Notes: generated by a model not told the origin, from the sequence alone. 64,000 nucleotides of DNA from Candolleomyces eurysporus (GCA_027579435.1 JANBPK010000940.1:27812-91811); one strand, 5' to 3'. Shown: positions 47,663-59,951, counted from the first letter of the stretch. Numbers and translations: made by a program.

Positions 47663-47799
47663 GCGTCCTTAATTTGTAATAGGATAATGATATAACGACA
47701 GGATAATTGGAATCAGCAAGGTTCGGATTCGCGACATGAGGCCATAGCCGATCGTACTTCCCCACATCTTAGTGAGAACAAGAAATAAAGTAAATTAAT

Positions 47800-50044
47800 C
47801 TAGAGCTTCTGCTTAAGCCCATAGTCCTGATATCTTTCTTTCCACTTATCGGAATACGTTTTCACAATATCTGCCAACTCGTGCTCGTGGAGATGATTCT
47901 AAAGAGGAAACAGAAGTTAGCTCAATATTCCAATGGAAGGAGTTGTTCATACATTCAGGCGTTGGATAGCATCAAACGTAAAGCGCGCCAGGCCAGACCA
48001 CTTGCTGAACCGATCTATCTCGACATGGGATGAGAGTCTTTCGTCAATTCTTCCCCATCCGTTATTGCGGGTAAAATCAATAAGTCGAAGATTGTCGAGA
48101 TATGTGATTTGGTCGCCAGAGTAGCGAAATAGTGCCCCAATGATAAAAGTAAAACTCCCTGATCAAGAAAAGGGATGTCAGAGACTTGGTCAGGATGAAT
48201 CACAGTAACTTACAATCGTGCAAGNAAATCGTCCTGTTGAAGTAACTTCTGAAGACACGACTCTATCACGTACTGGCGAACTTGCCTTTCCGAAACGAAT
48301 AAGTGCTGAGCGCGAAACTCGCTGTCCAGAAACTCGGAGAACGACCGGTGGTAGAAATGCATTTCCTCCCGCACCTTGGTATAGGCCGGGTCTTGACGAA
48401 CAAAGACGAGTGAGTGCAGGTCGGAAAAAAGGACTTGATGACCTCCTTCTTCAAGACCGATGATTTCATCAAAATCGCGAGTGCTACTTTGGACCCTCTC
48501 TATACGACCGTCGGAATTCATCTGATGTGCCCGGACGAGTAGAACGAGATCTCGTCCCCGATTTGTGTCGACTCCTTCATACAATTCCTTCGCGGTAGAA
48601 AGAATGTTCCTGTAAAGAATATCAAGGAGTTCAAATGGCCGAGTTTGTTGACCACCTTCGGGAGTCCAGTCGATAATTGCCCTGAGTCTATCCACCGGGG
48701 AGCCGCGGCGCTCTGATACGTATTTGACCACCGTTGCAGCGTAGATGAACTGTCCCGAAGCTGCCGCCACGAGCTTCTCTATGTCTTCCTTCGTAGGCCA
48801 TAGAAGAGACTGCGCTCGGCGGTCTCGGCTTCGACTGCCGATCCCACGAAGTCTAGTCCACAAATAGCGACGAATATCACCGGTGGCATCGTACATGTCG
48901 CTGAGCTTGATGTGGTAAGCAAGTCGGTACAGATAACCTTCCGGGTCACTGTCCAGCGCAGTGCGGATGGCCCATTCCGGTCTGCTGGCGATGAATATCC
49001 GGAATGGGAGGTCTTTATCGAGGAGACAACGTTTGATGGTGGATAACAGTTCATCTTGATTGTCTTCCCCGAAGCACTCGTCAAGGCCATCAATCAGGAT
49101 GGCATGGGGGAAGGTATTGCTGTCCAGGCCCCCACTTGCACAGACACGCTGGAAGGGGGCAACTATGAGGGCGTCCATCTGAATTCCAACGGTTTTCTTG
49201 AATATGAGTGGGTCGTCTTCGATGGCCTTCCCAATGGCATCACGGAGGGCAGGATTGCGTAGGCCTAGCTGACAAGCGATGGTCGGAACAATGTAGGTTA
49301 AGTTGTTTCGAGTAGGGTCTCCCGCGGAGAAGAAGAATGCTGCGCCAAGGGTGTTAGAATCTGAGCATTTCCCAGCAATCGTCTGCTGTAACGCCGATTT
49401 GCCCGCTCCTGCTGCACCGGTCATACACAGCAGACGTTGGGGGGCTTCACGGTCTTGAATCCAATCCATGAGCTCCTTGGTGACCTCGACGCGAGTGTCT
49501 TCATCGCACTTTGGTGCATCGAATCGAGCACTAGAGTCATGAAGAGCGTTGGAGGCTATATTTTTCAACAGCATGCTCCAGCCTGCCATGGTCAGGGTTC
49601 AGACTGTTGATGAGTAAGGTTCTGCAAAGATATGAACATACCGTCCATCCGGTTATCCTGAGTATTCTGAACATGCTGAGACGAATAAATGTGCATGTTA
49701 TCGACCCTAAAGTTCTGTGCATTCGGAAATATCGACATGGCTGCGGTGTGCTCTACGGGCGCTGTGGGTCTGTGGATTGCTGCAGCGGGCGCGGGCAAGC
49801 CCACGTTGGAAAAAGATACCGTCGGAGCCTCAGGCGCGCTGACCAGGTTAGCCTTGGCCACCATCAATCACTCAGGCTTCTCAATCAGTATTGAGGTACG
49901 CACATTATCCGGCGAGCTCTCGAATGTTGGTGCATCATGAGCGATCGGCTGCTCGTCTCTGCGATGCCGTTTGGAGGGGAAGAGCAGCGAGCCAAGGCCA
50001 TCAACGACGGACTTGATGCCTTTTGTTTTGGGATTTGAGGACAT
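47800..50044 (-). CDS. NLR9: NACHT STAND protein with one in-frame stop in exon 1
   Basis: Exons 50044-49642, 49582-48214, 48158-47953 and 47898-47800; 692 codons in one frame after dropping the N at 48225. A TGA at 49868-49870 falls at almost the same point of exon 1 as the stops in NLR2, 3 and 4. Before it: MSSNPKTKGIKS and SKRHRRDEQ. After it: AMSIFPNAQNFRVDNMHI, MTGAAGAGKSALQQTIAG, HAILIDGLDECFGEDNQ, SRPEWAIRTAL. The tail has TYSDKWKERYQDYGLKQKL (usual SYFDKW altered). It may start at the ATG just after the TGA, or be recently disabled. Confidence 0.8.
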
Positions 50045-50141
50045 AAGGCGGCTACAGAGACGAGGACTGGAAGAGAGAAGAGCTTGGCCCCAACACAGCA
50101 ACGGCACAACTATCACTCGGAGGCATTCACCAGGCACAGCG

Positions 50142-50191
50142 TTCCCGCGCTCGGACCGGGTTTTCTAACCTGGCGCGTATTTAGACGCCGG
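50142..50191 (-). promoter_or_regulatory. Two-part NLR promoter-like element, NLR9
   Basis: CCCGCGCTCGGACC and GGCGCGTATTTAGACGCCGG on the plus strand, 98 bp from the ATG. Confidence 0.65.
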
Positions 50192-50204
50192 TTTCAAATT
50201 CTGA

Positions 50205-50560
50205 TTTTAGAACTCATCGTTGCTGCCAACTTGGGTAAAGCGAATGCTGTAGTGAATGAACCTTACTAAATCCTTCAACTCTTGCATCTGTCCTTTACCA
50301 TTCTGTTCTCAGGCTGGTCATCATCCCTTTTCCGTCCCCCTCATGCCAGCCATTCCATGTAATTACCTTGCTAACTGGATTAGATAAATGCCATGTTCAG
50401 CTCTCGAGAACGTACACTTTGGTAGATTGTAGCCTTGGCCCTATCGGCTGGGTGAAGAGTTGTGAAGGTTACTAAGGCTCCCGGGCCGCCTTTAGGTGTA
50501 TCGTTGCCATTCCTGTGGAGAAGAATTCCTTGTCATCGCCTCCTCCTGCATCCGCCAATC
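50205..50560 (+). pseudogene. O-methyltransferase 3' end fragment, copy 4
   Basis: Shortest copy. It starts at LGKANAV near 50233-50255 and crosses an intron-like gap to about 50385. Then HVQLSRTYTL, GWVKSCEG and IVAIPVEKNS (about 50500-50535) give the very C-terminus of the family. The HDWPDD part is missing. Confidence 0.5.
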
Positions 50561-51860
50561 ATTAGCAGCCTCACTCAGTCAGACCCCTCGGAAACACTCT
50601 CCAACTCTGATTCTGTCAGGAAGAACAGTGAAGGCAACAGCGAACGGACAAATTATCGGAACGAGGGGGAGGTTAACGAAATCGTCCAATTTTCGACCGG
50701 TTCAAGGTGTGGATCTCTGTTGTTTGGAGGACGGGGCTGTCCTCTATTGCAGAGGCGTTGGAAGAATTTGGAGGGGGGTGAGTTATACGGGACCCAGCGC
50801 TTTAGGGAGGTCGAACAGCCCACCTCTGCGATTGCCGGAAGATGGGATGGCGAAGTGTTCCACTGGCAAGTTGACAGTCATCGTTGAGCCCTGCGGCAAG
50901 TTTGAATGTGGTGAAGAAGAGGACGTCGTTCCGCAACTCTAGCATCGCCGTCAACAAGAGCAGCACGAATGAGCATTGCCTCGGTCCCCAGGCCAGTGCT
51001 GCTATTGAAACGACCCGCTCTCCTGAATCTCGTTCGACAGATGCAGCAGATAGAGCACTNGGGGGAGCGAGTTCATCCTGTCTCCCTACCCAGGCCGCCC
51101 ACCCCGATTAATATGAAGATCGCAACTTTGCCTCGGCAGGCGCCGCCGCCTACGCTTGCGAGAAGTTGGAAGAGGACTGTGGCGTTGGCGAATTTGAGGT
51201 AAGGAACGGGTTTTATTGGATTCTGAGCAGCCAGTGCCACCTTTGTTCATGGCCCTGCTCATATCGGGAGTTCCGGAGTCGTCCCCCTGTCGACCTACCA
51301 GCCCCGCTCGTATCCAACCCGCTTCGATCACATCGAGTCCTCCTGCTTTGCGGTCTGCGGTGGTCATACTAATTCCTCCTGGATCTCGCACAACTAAGTC
51401 GTCGGTTAGGGGTCTTCATCCGATTGCTGCTTCGATATCGACGCTGGGCAGGACTATGACTTTGAGTATGAGGTTGAGGAGTATTGAGGAGTCAGACGTC
51501 ATTGGTGTTTGTTGACTCAGTTGTTGTAGACAACGGAAGATGGTGGTGGGGTGACAGGAGGTCTGTGGTTCAGATTCCGTCTTCGCCGAGTTATATTCCT
51601 GCGAGTAACGCCTCAACTGCGACTAGGACAGCTGCACTACAGGGGAAGCATCGAGCTCGACTCAGGAGAGAGCAAGGCTTACCCAGAGTGAACCGTCAAC
51701 TTGTGCTCATGCGAAATTTGCCAGCCCCTTCCCTCCCGTCCTCCCCCCCAGTGACTTTGAGTTCGAGTTTTGGTATAGCGATGGGAGGAAGTCGGGGGTT
51801 CAGGATTTGGAGAAGGTCGTCGGCTGCCTACCGACCCCGATCTTGAATTCGAGTTCGAGT
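50560..51860 (+). repeat. Block P copy 4
   Basis: VNEIVQFSTGSRCGS near 50672-50717; then KKRTSFRNSSIAVNKSSTN near 50900-50965, matching VKKRTTPSGS in copy 1. The arginine-serine region continues to about 51840. N at 51060. From 51.86 to 52.33 kb I see nothing recognisable. Confidence 0.4.
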
Positions 51861-52329
51861 TGATTAATAATGCTGCAGGGTCTGGGTCTCGGGCTTTGGC
51901 GTCTACTGCTGGTGGTTGTGCTACACATACTGTTGATAGGCCAGCGGACATGTGGGGGCCCCCATTCTGTGGGGTTAGTACAAACGCAAGCGGGAGCAGT
52001 GTTGGTGTAGGGAGTTATTCGAAGGGTGCCGGGTAGAGGCTCAGTGGGAGGATACTAGTAGACACGATTTGGGGGTGCTGCGAGGAGCCCCAATGTGGGG
52101 TCAGGGAGGCTGGAAGGTGCATCGTCGGCGAACATGCTAGTATTTCGGATGATAGACTGTCAACTGCCATAGATGTGCGTTCGAGAGCAAATGTTACTGA
52201 ATCGAAATGATGTATCAAGTTGCGAGAGAGTGCAAAGAAGAGAGAGCGAGGGAGCTCAAGCTCGAGTTCGTCTAGATTCCAGCAGTGAAGGAGAGGCTGG
52301 TCGTGGACCGTATTTGGATGCCGGTTCTA

Positions 52330-53840
52330 TAGCCGGGGACGAGGCGTGTGGGAAAATCGGCAAGAACAGCGCCTCTTCCAACCCAACCGTAGCCATCGCA
52401 CCCTCAAGCGTCGTCTTTTCTCGAGGCTCCTGAAATGCAGGACCAAGTCTATCTCATCTCTCGCCTCTGAAAACTCAGCTTCAGGACTGCGAGAACTTGC
52501 TTCAAAAGCGTCAGATGGCGCCCTCCACTGCTGCTTCCCGTTAAATCACCTTCGTCCTCCCCAGTCTTCATGAGCGTTGGAACAGGGCCCGGAGAAATAA
52601 AAAGAGGGTCGACTTGGGAGGTTTAATAAGAGTTCAAACCATTGTTGAGGTCATGCTCGGTGAGTTACGATGTTTTCATCCATTCCATCATATATGAACC
52701 TTGAATAGGGAGAATCAGTCAACCGCGGGCACGGTGAAATGCCTTCATATCAAGCCATGGCTCGTAAAGCCAATCATGCATACCTACTAGAACTGAACGG
52801 AGAATACGCTCAACAGGGTAGTTACGCTCTTCAACCCGCACGATGTAAAGTCCCAGGNAAAAAGTTCGAGAATCGCTATATCAACGATGTTCATACTCTG
52901 ATCTCCACTCTCACCGACGTCAGACGGTACTCCTTCAAATGGGATGAATCGGTCAACCAGCACACCAGAGTTTTCATGCCCCCTTCGAATTGCTCGATTC
53001 CGTCGTCACCATCAAGCTCTCTCATATTACCCACATCGACATCCGCCTGAGCCCGGGTGACACAACCCAAAGGCCAATCCCCATCCGCCTTGATGAAATC
53101 TCGGTGTTCTTACACAACCTCAAGGACACCCTAATCTCGCTCTCGATCCAAACGACGCTGCAGATCCAAGAACCTCGAGCGTTCAAATTTCTTCCGATAC
53201 CCAGGCACCTTCCCGCACTTACGCGTTGTATCTCTCACCATCCCGTTCGACGGAGCCCAACTCCCCTCAAGCCCACACCATTTCAGCTGGTTCGTTCAGA
53301 AACACGCTGAAGTCATTATCCCTCAAGCTACACGGTACCCCGTCCAATCCGAACGCGTCGCTCAAATGCGTAAATTGGGTACAAACGCCTTTCATCCATT
53401 CGGGCTTGGACGACAGCTGGTGGGGTGGTGGCCTTCCAGGGTGACAAGATGCAGCGGTGGCCCAGCGTTCTCAACTACCAGTGGGAGTCGGTTGGCGCAG
53501 TAGGTGCCGGTGTCCCTGAGGAATTCGGAGATGCGCATCGACGTGTTGAGTCCCCGCTTTCTCAGTTTAATGGCGAGGAGGCTGCCCAGGCTGCGGAGTT
53601 CGGGGTTGGAGCTTGTGTATAGGACGCGGATGTTGGGGTATGCCCAGAATTCGGTGGGTCATTCTTTCTTGGTATTTGCAAGGACCATTGAGCTGACACT
53701 GCATGACCATGTCTGCTTCCCGTTTAGCATCGATTCGTTCAAGATCTCAATGCGCTTGGGTTTGCCAGAGGCAGTTGGGATCTTGGGCGCTTGGTCATGT
53801 CACCAGGTGCTGATAGATCTTGGATAGCCGCGTTTGAGGA
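52330..53840 (+). pseudogene. F10: F-box/RNI-like gene, decayed
   Basis: GGGAAAATCGGCAAGAACAG signature near 52347. N-terminal ENSASGLRELASKASDGA (52465-52525), in other copies LEECKNLLQKRQ. Conserved intron at about 52660-52707 (GTGAGT to AATAG), then VKCLHIKPWLVKP (52733-52775), KFENRYINDVHTLISTLTDV (52861-52920), WDESVNQHTRVF, and a deletion to the ITHIDIRLSPGD region. The DEISVFLHNLKDTLISLSI block (53090-53145), RNI-like sequence and the late intron near 53655-53725 follow. N at 52858. Several frame breaks. It converges on NLR10. Confidence 0.55.
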
Positions 53841-54111
53841 GATGCTCGTGCCCCGTGTCACCGAGCTCGATTCCACTGAAGAATTCACGCCTTGATCGTG
53901 AGGCACGCGTTGCAAAAATACTCATCCTCCACCAAGGACGGGCCAGTCACGCTTGGAGACGACGCATCAAAAGTCAAGATACGCGATTCATGATTTTTCA
54001 GGACCTCTTTCATTTACTGCTCGGATCTACACAAACCTAATACCTCTTGCTCGCTCTCTCGCTCCTCACTTGTCACCTGGCTTGATTCAAACAGTTCTAT
54101 TTTTATTTGTT

Positions 54112-54226
54112 AACTTTTCGCTCTCGAACGCATGCATATCTAGGATAATCGATAATTACTGTACTATTGGCATATCATAGTATTTTGTTGTGGTTTTCGG
54201 AAGTCTACTAAACTGTCCTTTACTTG
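54112..54226. repeat. Convergent 3' block, copy 10
   Basis: Well-preserved copy (GCATATCTAGGATAATCGAT) between F10 and NLR10. Confidence 0.75.
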
Positions 54227-54385
54227 TGTCCTCTAGTCTTCAATCTGTAATAGGATAATCATATAACAACAGAACGATGGAGGGTAGAGCGACAGAAGAG
54301 TGCAGATAGGTATTCATGATCAGTGAAGTTCGGATTCGCGTCGTGAGGCCATGGCCGACCGTAGTTCCCCACATCTTGCTACGTA

Positions 54386-56654
54386 CTAGAAATCAACGAG
54401 GTATTCTTTCTCTTCCGTCGTCTCCGTGAAGCCATCCTTCTCATATATTTCCTTCCACTTATCAAAATACGATTTCACAATAACTGCCAACGAGCGCTCG
54501 CGGAGTTCATCCTGGAGAGGAAACAGAAAATTAGCTCGATGATCCAATAAAAAGATATGTTCATACATTGAGGTGTTTGATACTATCAAATGTAAAGCGC
54601 GCGAAGCCATACAGGTCCTCATCATTCAAGTAATTCCTCTCAATCTGGGATGAGAGGCTTTCGTCGATTCTTCCCCATCCGTTATTGCGGGTGAAATCGA
54701 TAAGTCGAAGATCCTCGACATATGTATTTTGGCTGCCAGAGTAGCGAACCAGGGCCACAATGATCCAATAGAAGCTCCCTGATCGAAAAAGAGATGTCAG
54801 AGACTTGGTCAGGATGGATCTCGGTAACTCACGTTCATCCGGGAGAGCTTCATATTGGAGTAACCTTTGAAGACAAGACCCTACCACGTACTGGCGAACC
54901 CGCCTTTCCGAAACAAATAAGTGCTGAGCGCGAAACTCACTGTTCAAAAACTCAGAGAATGACAGGTGGTAAAACTTCATCTCCTCCCACACCGCGGATC
55001 TTGAGCGTTGATGAACGAAGACGAGTGAATGCAGGTCGGAAAAAAGGACTTGATGACCTCCCTCTTCAAGGCTGATCATTTCATCGAAATCGCGAGTGCT
55101 ATATTGGGCTCCTGCGAGAAAGTCAGAATTCATCTGGTGAGCCCGGATAAGTAGGAGAAAATCTCGTCCTCGATTGGTGTCGACTGCCTCGTACAGCTCC
55201 TTTGCGTTAGAAAGAATGTTCCTATAAAGGATATCGAGGAGCTCCAATGGCCGAGTTTGTTGACCACCTTCGGGAGTCCAGTTGATGATTGTCCTGAGTC
55301 TATCCACTGGGGAGCCGCGGCGCTCTGATACGTATTTGACCACCGTTGCAGCATACACAAACTGTCCCGAGGCTGCTGCCACGAGCTTCTCGATGTCTTC
55401 CTCCGTGGGCCATNGANGAGACTGNGCTNGGCGGTCGCGACTTCGACTGCCGATCCCACGAAGTCGGCTCCACAAATACCGACGAATATCACCCGTGGCA
55501 TCGTACATGTCGCTGAGTTTGAGATGGTATGCGTGTTGGTAGAGATACCCTTCCGGCTCGGGGTCGAGCGCACTACGCATGGCCCATTCTGGCCTGCTGG
55601 CTATGAAAATGCGGAAGGGGAGATCGTTGTCAAGAAGACAACGTTTAATTGTGGATAGTAGTTCTGCCTGGTTTTCTTCACCGGAACACTCGTCGAGGCC
55701 GTCGATCAGGATGGCATGGGGAAAGGTATTGCGATCTAGTTCCCCACTCGCGCAAACATCTTTGAAAGGGCCGACTACGAGGGTGTCCATCTGAATCCGA
55801 AGAGTCTTCTTGAAGATGAGTGGGTCTTCTTCGATAGCCTTTGCAATCGTATCGCGAAGGGCGGAATGGCGTAGGCCTAGCTGGCACGCGATGGTCGGTA
55901 CGATGTGTGTTAAGTTGTTTCGAGTAGGGTCTCCCGCGTTGAAGAAGAATGCTGAGCCAAGGATATTGGACTTTGCGCATTTTTCAGCGATCGTCTGCTG
56001 TAACGCTGATTTTCCCGCTCCTGCTGCACCGGTCATACACAGCAACCGTTGGGGGGATTCACGATCTTGGATCCAATCCATGAGTTCGTTGGTAACCTCG
56101 ACACGAGTGTCATCATCGCATTTCGGTGGATCGAATCGAGCACTCGAGTCGTGAAGAGCGTTGGAAGCTATGTTTTTCAAGAGCATCTTCCAGCCTGTCA
56201 ATATCAGAGCACATGGTTCAGAGTCGGTCGCTGAGAAAAATATTGTAAACATACCATCTATCCGGTTACCCTGAACATTTTGGACATTGGACGACGAGTC
56301 AATGTTGATCACGTTCTCCACGTTAAATCTCTGTGCGTTCGAGAACATCGATATAGGTCTGGTATGCTCCGCAGGTGACGAGTTTGTTTGGGCGCTTGCG
56401 CCTTTGGATGGGCCCACATCGGAATGGGACGGCAACGGATGTTCAGTTTCGGTGGCCGGGATCGCAGTGCTCACGGTAGAGCCGTCGTGCTTCTGCAACA
56501 ACGGCGAGGCACCAGATTGTCGAAGTACATCTTCCACGGTCGGCAGATCATGAGCGATCGGCTGTTCGTTTCTGCGACTCCGTTTGGAGGAGAACAGGGA
56601 GCCAAAGCCATCAACGATGGATTTGATGCGGGTTTCCTTAGGCTTCGGGGGCAT
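54386..56654 (-). CDS. NLR10: NACHT STAND protein, intact, 699 aa
   Basis: Exons 56654-56255, 56194-54833, 54778-54567 and 54511-54386 sum to 700 codons including the stop. Introns 1 and 2 are 60 and 54 nt, multiples of three with no stop, so an unspliced reading frame also stays open. MPP-type start, NGF-like SIVDGFGSLFSSKRSRRNEQ, SMFSNAQRFNVENVINIDS, MTGAAGAGKSALQQTIAEKC, HAILIDGLDECSGEENQ, SRPEWAMRSAL. The tail SYFDKWKEIYEKDGF is followed by TETTEEKEYLVDF. Five N near 55414-55440 replace bases rather than add them. An earlier in-frame ATG at 56774 lies inside the promoter element and was not used. The nearest relative is NLR11. Confidence 0.92.
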
Positions 56655-56734
56655 ATGGGCGGCTACAGCGGTGAGGCTTAGAGCTGGAGAAGGGCTCAGA
56701 TCTTTGGACCCAACAGTCACGACATGTGGCGCAC

Positions 56735-56796
56735 ATTCCCGCGCTCGGACCGTCATCTCATTTTCGGAGTACATGGCGCTTATTAGTAGACGCCGG
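56735..56796 (-). promoter_or_regulatory. Two-part NLR promoter-like element, NLR10
   Basis: CCCGCGCTCGGACC and GGCGCTTATTAGTAGACGCCGG-like right half, 81 bp from the ATG. The right half is a longer variant. Confidence 0.6.
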
Positions 56797-56809
56797 CCTC
56801 AAATTCCGA

Positions 56810-57340
56810 AATAACGACAGGTAGCACGGCTTCGCCGCCACTGAGCTCCCTATTCCGATGCTTTGTTGGGGGATATTTCTCACCGGAACGACTCAAACAT
56901 CAGATGTTAGAGTTGATGGTCTCGGAACTCCTTTGCTGTAAATCAGCGTTGCACTCCCGACTCGGAGGTATTCTGTGCAGCTTACAAATGTTATGCGCTT
57001 CTTCTGGAGGCTCGACGCAAGTCAAGAGCCGCTACTTAGAGTACTGAGAATTTCCTGGCGCTCCTATGAACGCAGCAGTTTGGCTTGATGTGGTTGAAGC
57101 ACCCTGTCTTTCCCCATCACTGTCTCTTCACTGGGACTACCCATCTGTCGCCCTCGAATCTCTACCCATCCTCTTATCAGCATCTCGGAGAGCATAAAAA
57201 CAGCTGAGGGTGAGAGTGTCATACTTATTGTGCTGCCTTCCGAGACTTCCCGATTACCCAAAGTCGATAAGGTGATTTCTTCACGCACCCGTCGCATCAA
57301 GTCCGCATGTTCCTTCGTTGCCTTGAGTGTCACTAGATCT
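56810..57340. other. NLR10/NLR11 spacer with no gene
   Basis: The F-box partner expected here is missing. About 530 bp hold no conserved frame; the sequence then joins the 3' block directly at about 57340, consistent with deletion of a whole F-box copy. Confidence 0.5.
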
Positions 57341-57447
57341 GTTCGCTCTCGAATGCATGCAGATCTAGGGTAATTGGTAATTACTGTGTTATTTGCATGT
57401 TGTAACATTTTGTCTTAGTTTTCCGAAATCTACTAAGATATCCTGGG
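57340..57447. repeat. Convergent 3' block, copy 11
   Basis: GCAGATCTAGGGTAATTGGT and following. Present 3' of NLR11 although no F-box gene remains. Confidence 0.7.
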
Positions 57448-57631
57448 CCTGCGCATTTGGGTGCTTAATCTGCAACAGGAGATGTAACGACATAACGATG
57501 GGGGATAGAGCAACAGGAGGGAACAGATAGGTACTTGGCAGTGGGGCTCGGAATCGCGGGGTGAAGCCATAACCGATCATATACCATAGCTCCCCACATC
57601 TTATTGCTCACGAGGAAGAATGGGACGTGGT

Positions 57632-59868
57632 CTAGCGCCTCTCCTTGAAGCCATATCCCTCGTATCTTTCCTTCCACTTGTCAAAATACGATTTCACAAT
57701 ATCTGCCAGCTCTTGCTCGTGGAGATCATCCTAAAGAGGATACATAAATTAGTTCAACCTTGCAGTGAAAAGAGATGTATCATGTCCATACGTTGAGGTA
57801 TTGGATAGCATCAAGTGTAAAGTGCACCAAGCCATACCAGTGAACCTTGTTGGCCTGATTTATCTCAACATGGGATGAGAGTCTGTCGTCAATTACTCCC
57901 CACCCGTTATTGCGGGTGAAATCAATGAGCGATCGAAGATCGACGACATATGTGGTTTGGCTCTTAGAGTAGCGAAACAGCGCCCCTACAATCGTATGAA
58001 AGCTCCCTGATCGAAAAAGGGACGTCAGTGACTTGGTCAGGATGTATCACAGCGACTCACAGTCATACAAGAAATCTTCATGTTGGCGTAACTTCCGAAG
58101 ACAAGACTCTACCACGTACTGGCGAACCCGCGCTTCCGAAACAAATAAGTGTTGAGCACGAAACTCGCTGTCCAAAAACTCGGAGAACGACTGGTGGTAG
58201 AAACGCATCTCCTCCCACACCTCGGTCATTCCAGGATCTTGGCGAAGGAAGACAAGTGAGTGCAAGTCGGAGAAAAGGACTTGATGACCTCCCTCTTCAA
58301 GGCTGATGATTTCATCGAAATAGCGAGTGCTATCTCGGGCCGCCCCGATGCGGAAGTCAGAATTCATCTGGTGTGCCCGGACAAGTAGAAGGAAATCTCG
58401 TCCTTCATTGGTGTCGACTGCCTCATACAACTCCTTCGCAGTCGAAAGAATGTTTCTGTAAAGGATGTCGAGCAGTTCAAATGGCCGACAAGTTTGTTGA
58501 CCTCCTTCGGGAGTCCACTCGATGATTGTCCGCAGTCGATCCACCGGGGAACTACGTCGTTCTGATACGTATTTCACCACCGTCGCAGCATAGACAAACT
58601 GTCCCGAAGCTGCCGCCACGAGCTTCTCGATGTCTTGCTCCGTGGGCCATAGATGAGACTGCGCTCGGCGGTCGCGACTTCGACTGCCGATCCCACGAAG
58701 TCGGTTCCACAAATACCGACGAATATCACCCGTGGCGTCGTACATGTCGCTGAGTTTGAGATGGTATGCGTGTTGGTAGAGGTACCCTTCCGGCTCGGAG
58801 TCTAGCGCACTACGCATGGCCCATTCTGGCCTGCTGGCTATGAAAATGCGGAAAGGGAGATCGTTGTCGAGAAGACAACTTTTAATTGTGGATAGTAGTT
58901 CCGCCTGGTTTTCTTCACCGGAACACTCGTCGAGGCCGTCGATCAGGATGGCATGGGGAAAGGTATTGCGATCTAGTTCCCCACTCGCGCAAACATTTTT
59001 GAAAGGGCCGACTACGAGGGTGTCCATCTGAATCCGGAGAGTCTTCTTGAAGATGAGTGGGTCTTCTTCGATAGCCTTTGCNATCGCGTCACGAAGGGCA
59101 GAATGGCGTAGGCCTAGCTGGCACGCGATGGTCGGTACGATGCGTGTTAAGTTGTTTCGAGTCGGGTCTCCTGCGTTCAAGAAGAATGCCGAACCAAGGA
59201 TATTGGACTTTGCGCATTTTTCAGTGATCGTCTGCTGTAACGCTGATTTCCCTGCTCCTGCTGCACCGGTCATACACAGCAAACGTTGGGAGGATTCACG
59301 ATCTTGGATCCAATCCATGAGTTCGTTAGTAACCTCGACACGAGTGTCATCATCGCATTTTGGTGGATCGAATCGAGCACTCGAGTCGTGAAGAGCGTTG
59401 GACGCTATGTTTTCCAAGAGCATCCTCCAACCTGTCAAGATTAGAGCGCATGGCTCAGAGTCGTTTGCTGAGGAAGATACTGTAAACATGTTACGTACCG
59501 TCTATCCGGTTACCCTGGATATTTTGGACATGCTGGACATGCTGGGACGATGAGCCGATGTTGATCACATTCTCCACGTTAAATCTGTGTGCATTTGAGA
59601 ACATCGAGATGGGTCCGGTATGCTCCGCGGGTGATGAGTTTCTCTGGGTGCTTGCGCCTTTGGATGGGCCCACATCGGGATGAGGGCTCGCGGTAGAGCC
59701 CTCGTGCTTCTGCAACGGCGGTGAGGCATGAGATTGGCGAGGCACATCTTCCATGGTCGGCAGATCATGAGTGATCGGCTGTTCGTCTCTGCGATTCTGT
59801 TTGGAGAACAGGGAGCCAAAGCCATTAACGATGGACTTGATGCGGGTTTTCTTATGTTCCGGGGGCAT
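57632..59868 (-). CDS. NLR11: NACHT STAND protein, intact, 684 aa
   Basis: Exons 59868-59499, 59431-58061, 58006-57792 and 57730-57632 sum to 685 codons including the stop; the one N (59082) replaces a base. MPP-type start, FGSLFSKQNRRDEQ, SMFSNAHRFNVENVINIGSS, a partly repeated SQHVQHVQNIQ, MTGAAGAGKSALQQTITEKC, HAILIDGLDECSGEENQ, SRPEWAMRSAL, tail SYFDKWKERYEGYGFKERR. Very close to NLR10 over exons 1-2 (recent tandem duplication), but the tail is short and different. Intron 1 is 67 nt, the longest in the array. Confidence 0.92.
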
Positions 59869-59951
59869 ATGGACGACCACAGCTATGACAGCAATGAGGC
59901 TTGAAGGGCTGGAGAAGCGCTTAGAGTCAGACCCCAGCGGCATGCGACACA

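Noticed and set aside
56655..56774. Earlier in-frame ATG for NLR10, and similar upstream open stretches with SLPAFISVVA before MSS in other copies
   Set aside because: The 56774 ATG lies inside the two-part promoter-like element. The start at MPP/MSS lies at a nearly constant distance downstream of that element in all copies. The open upstream stretch is best read as 5' UTR, though a hydrophobic leader cannot be fully excluded.
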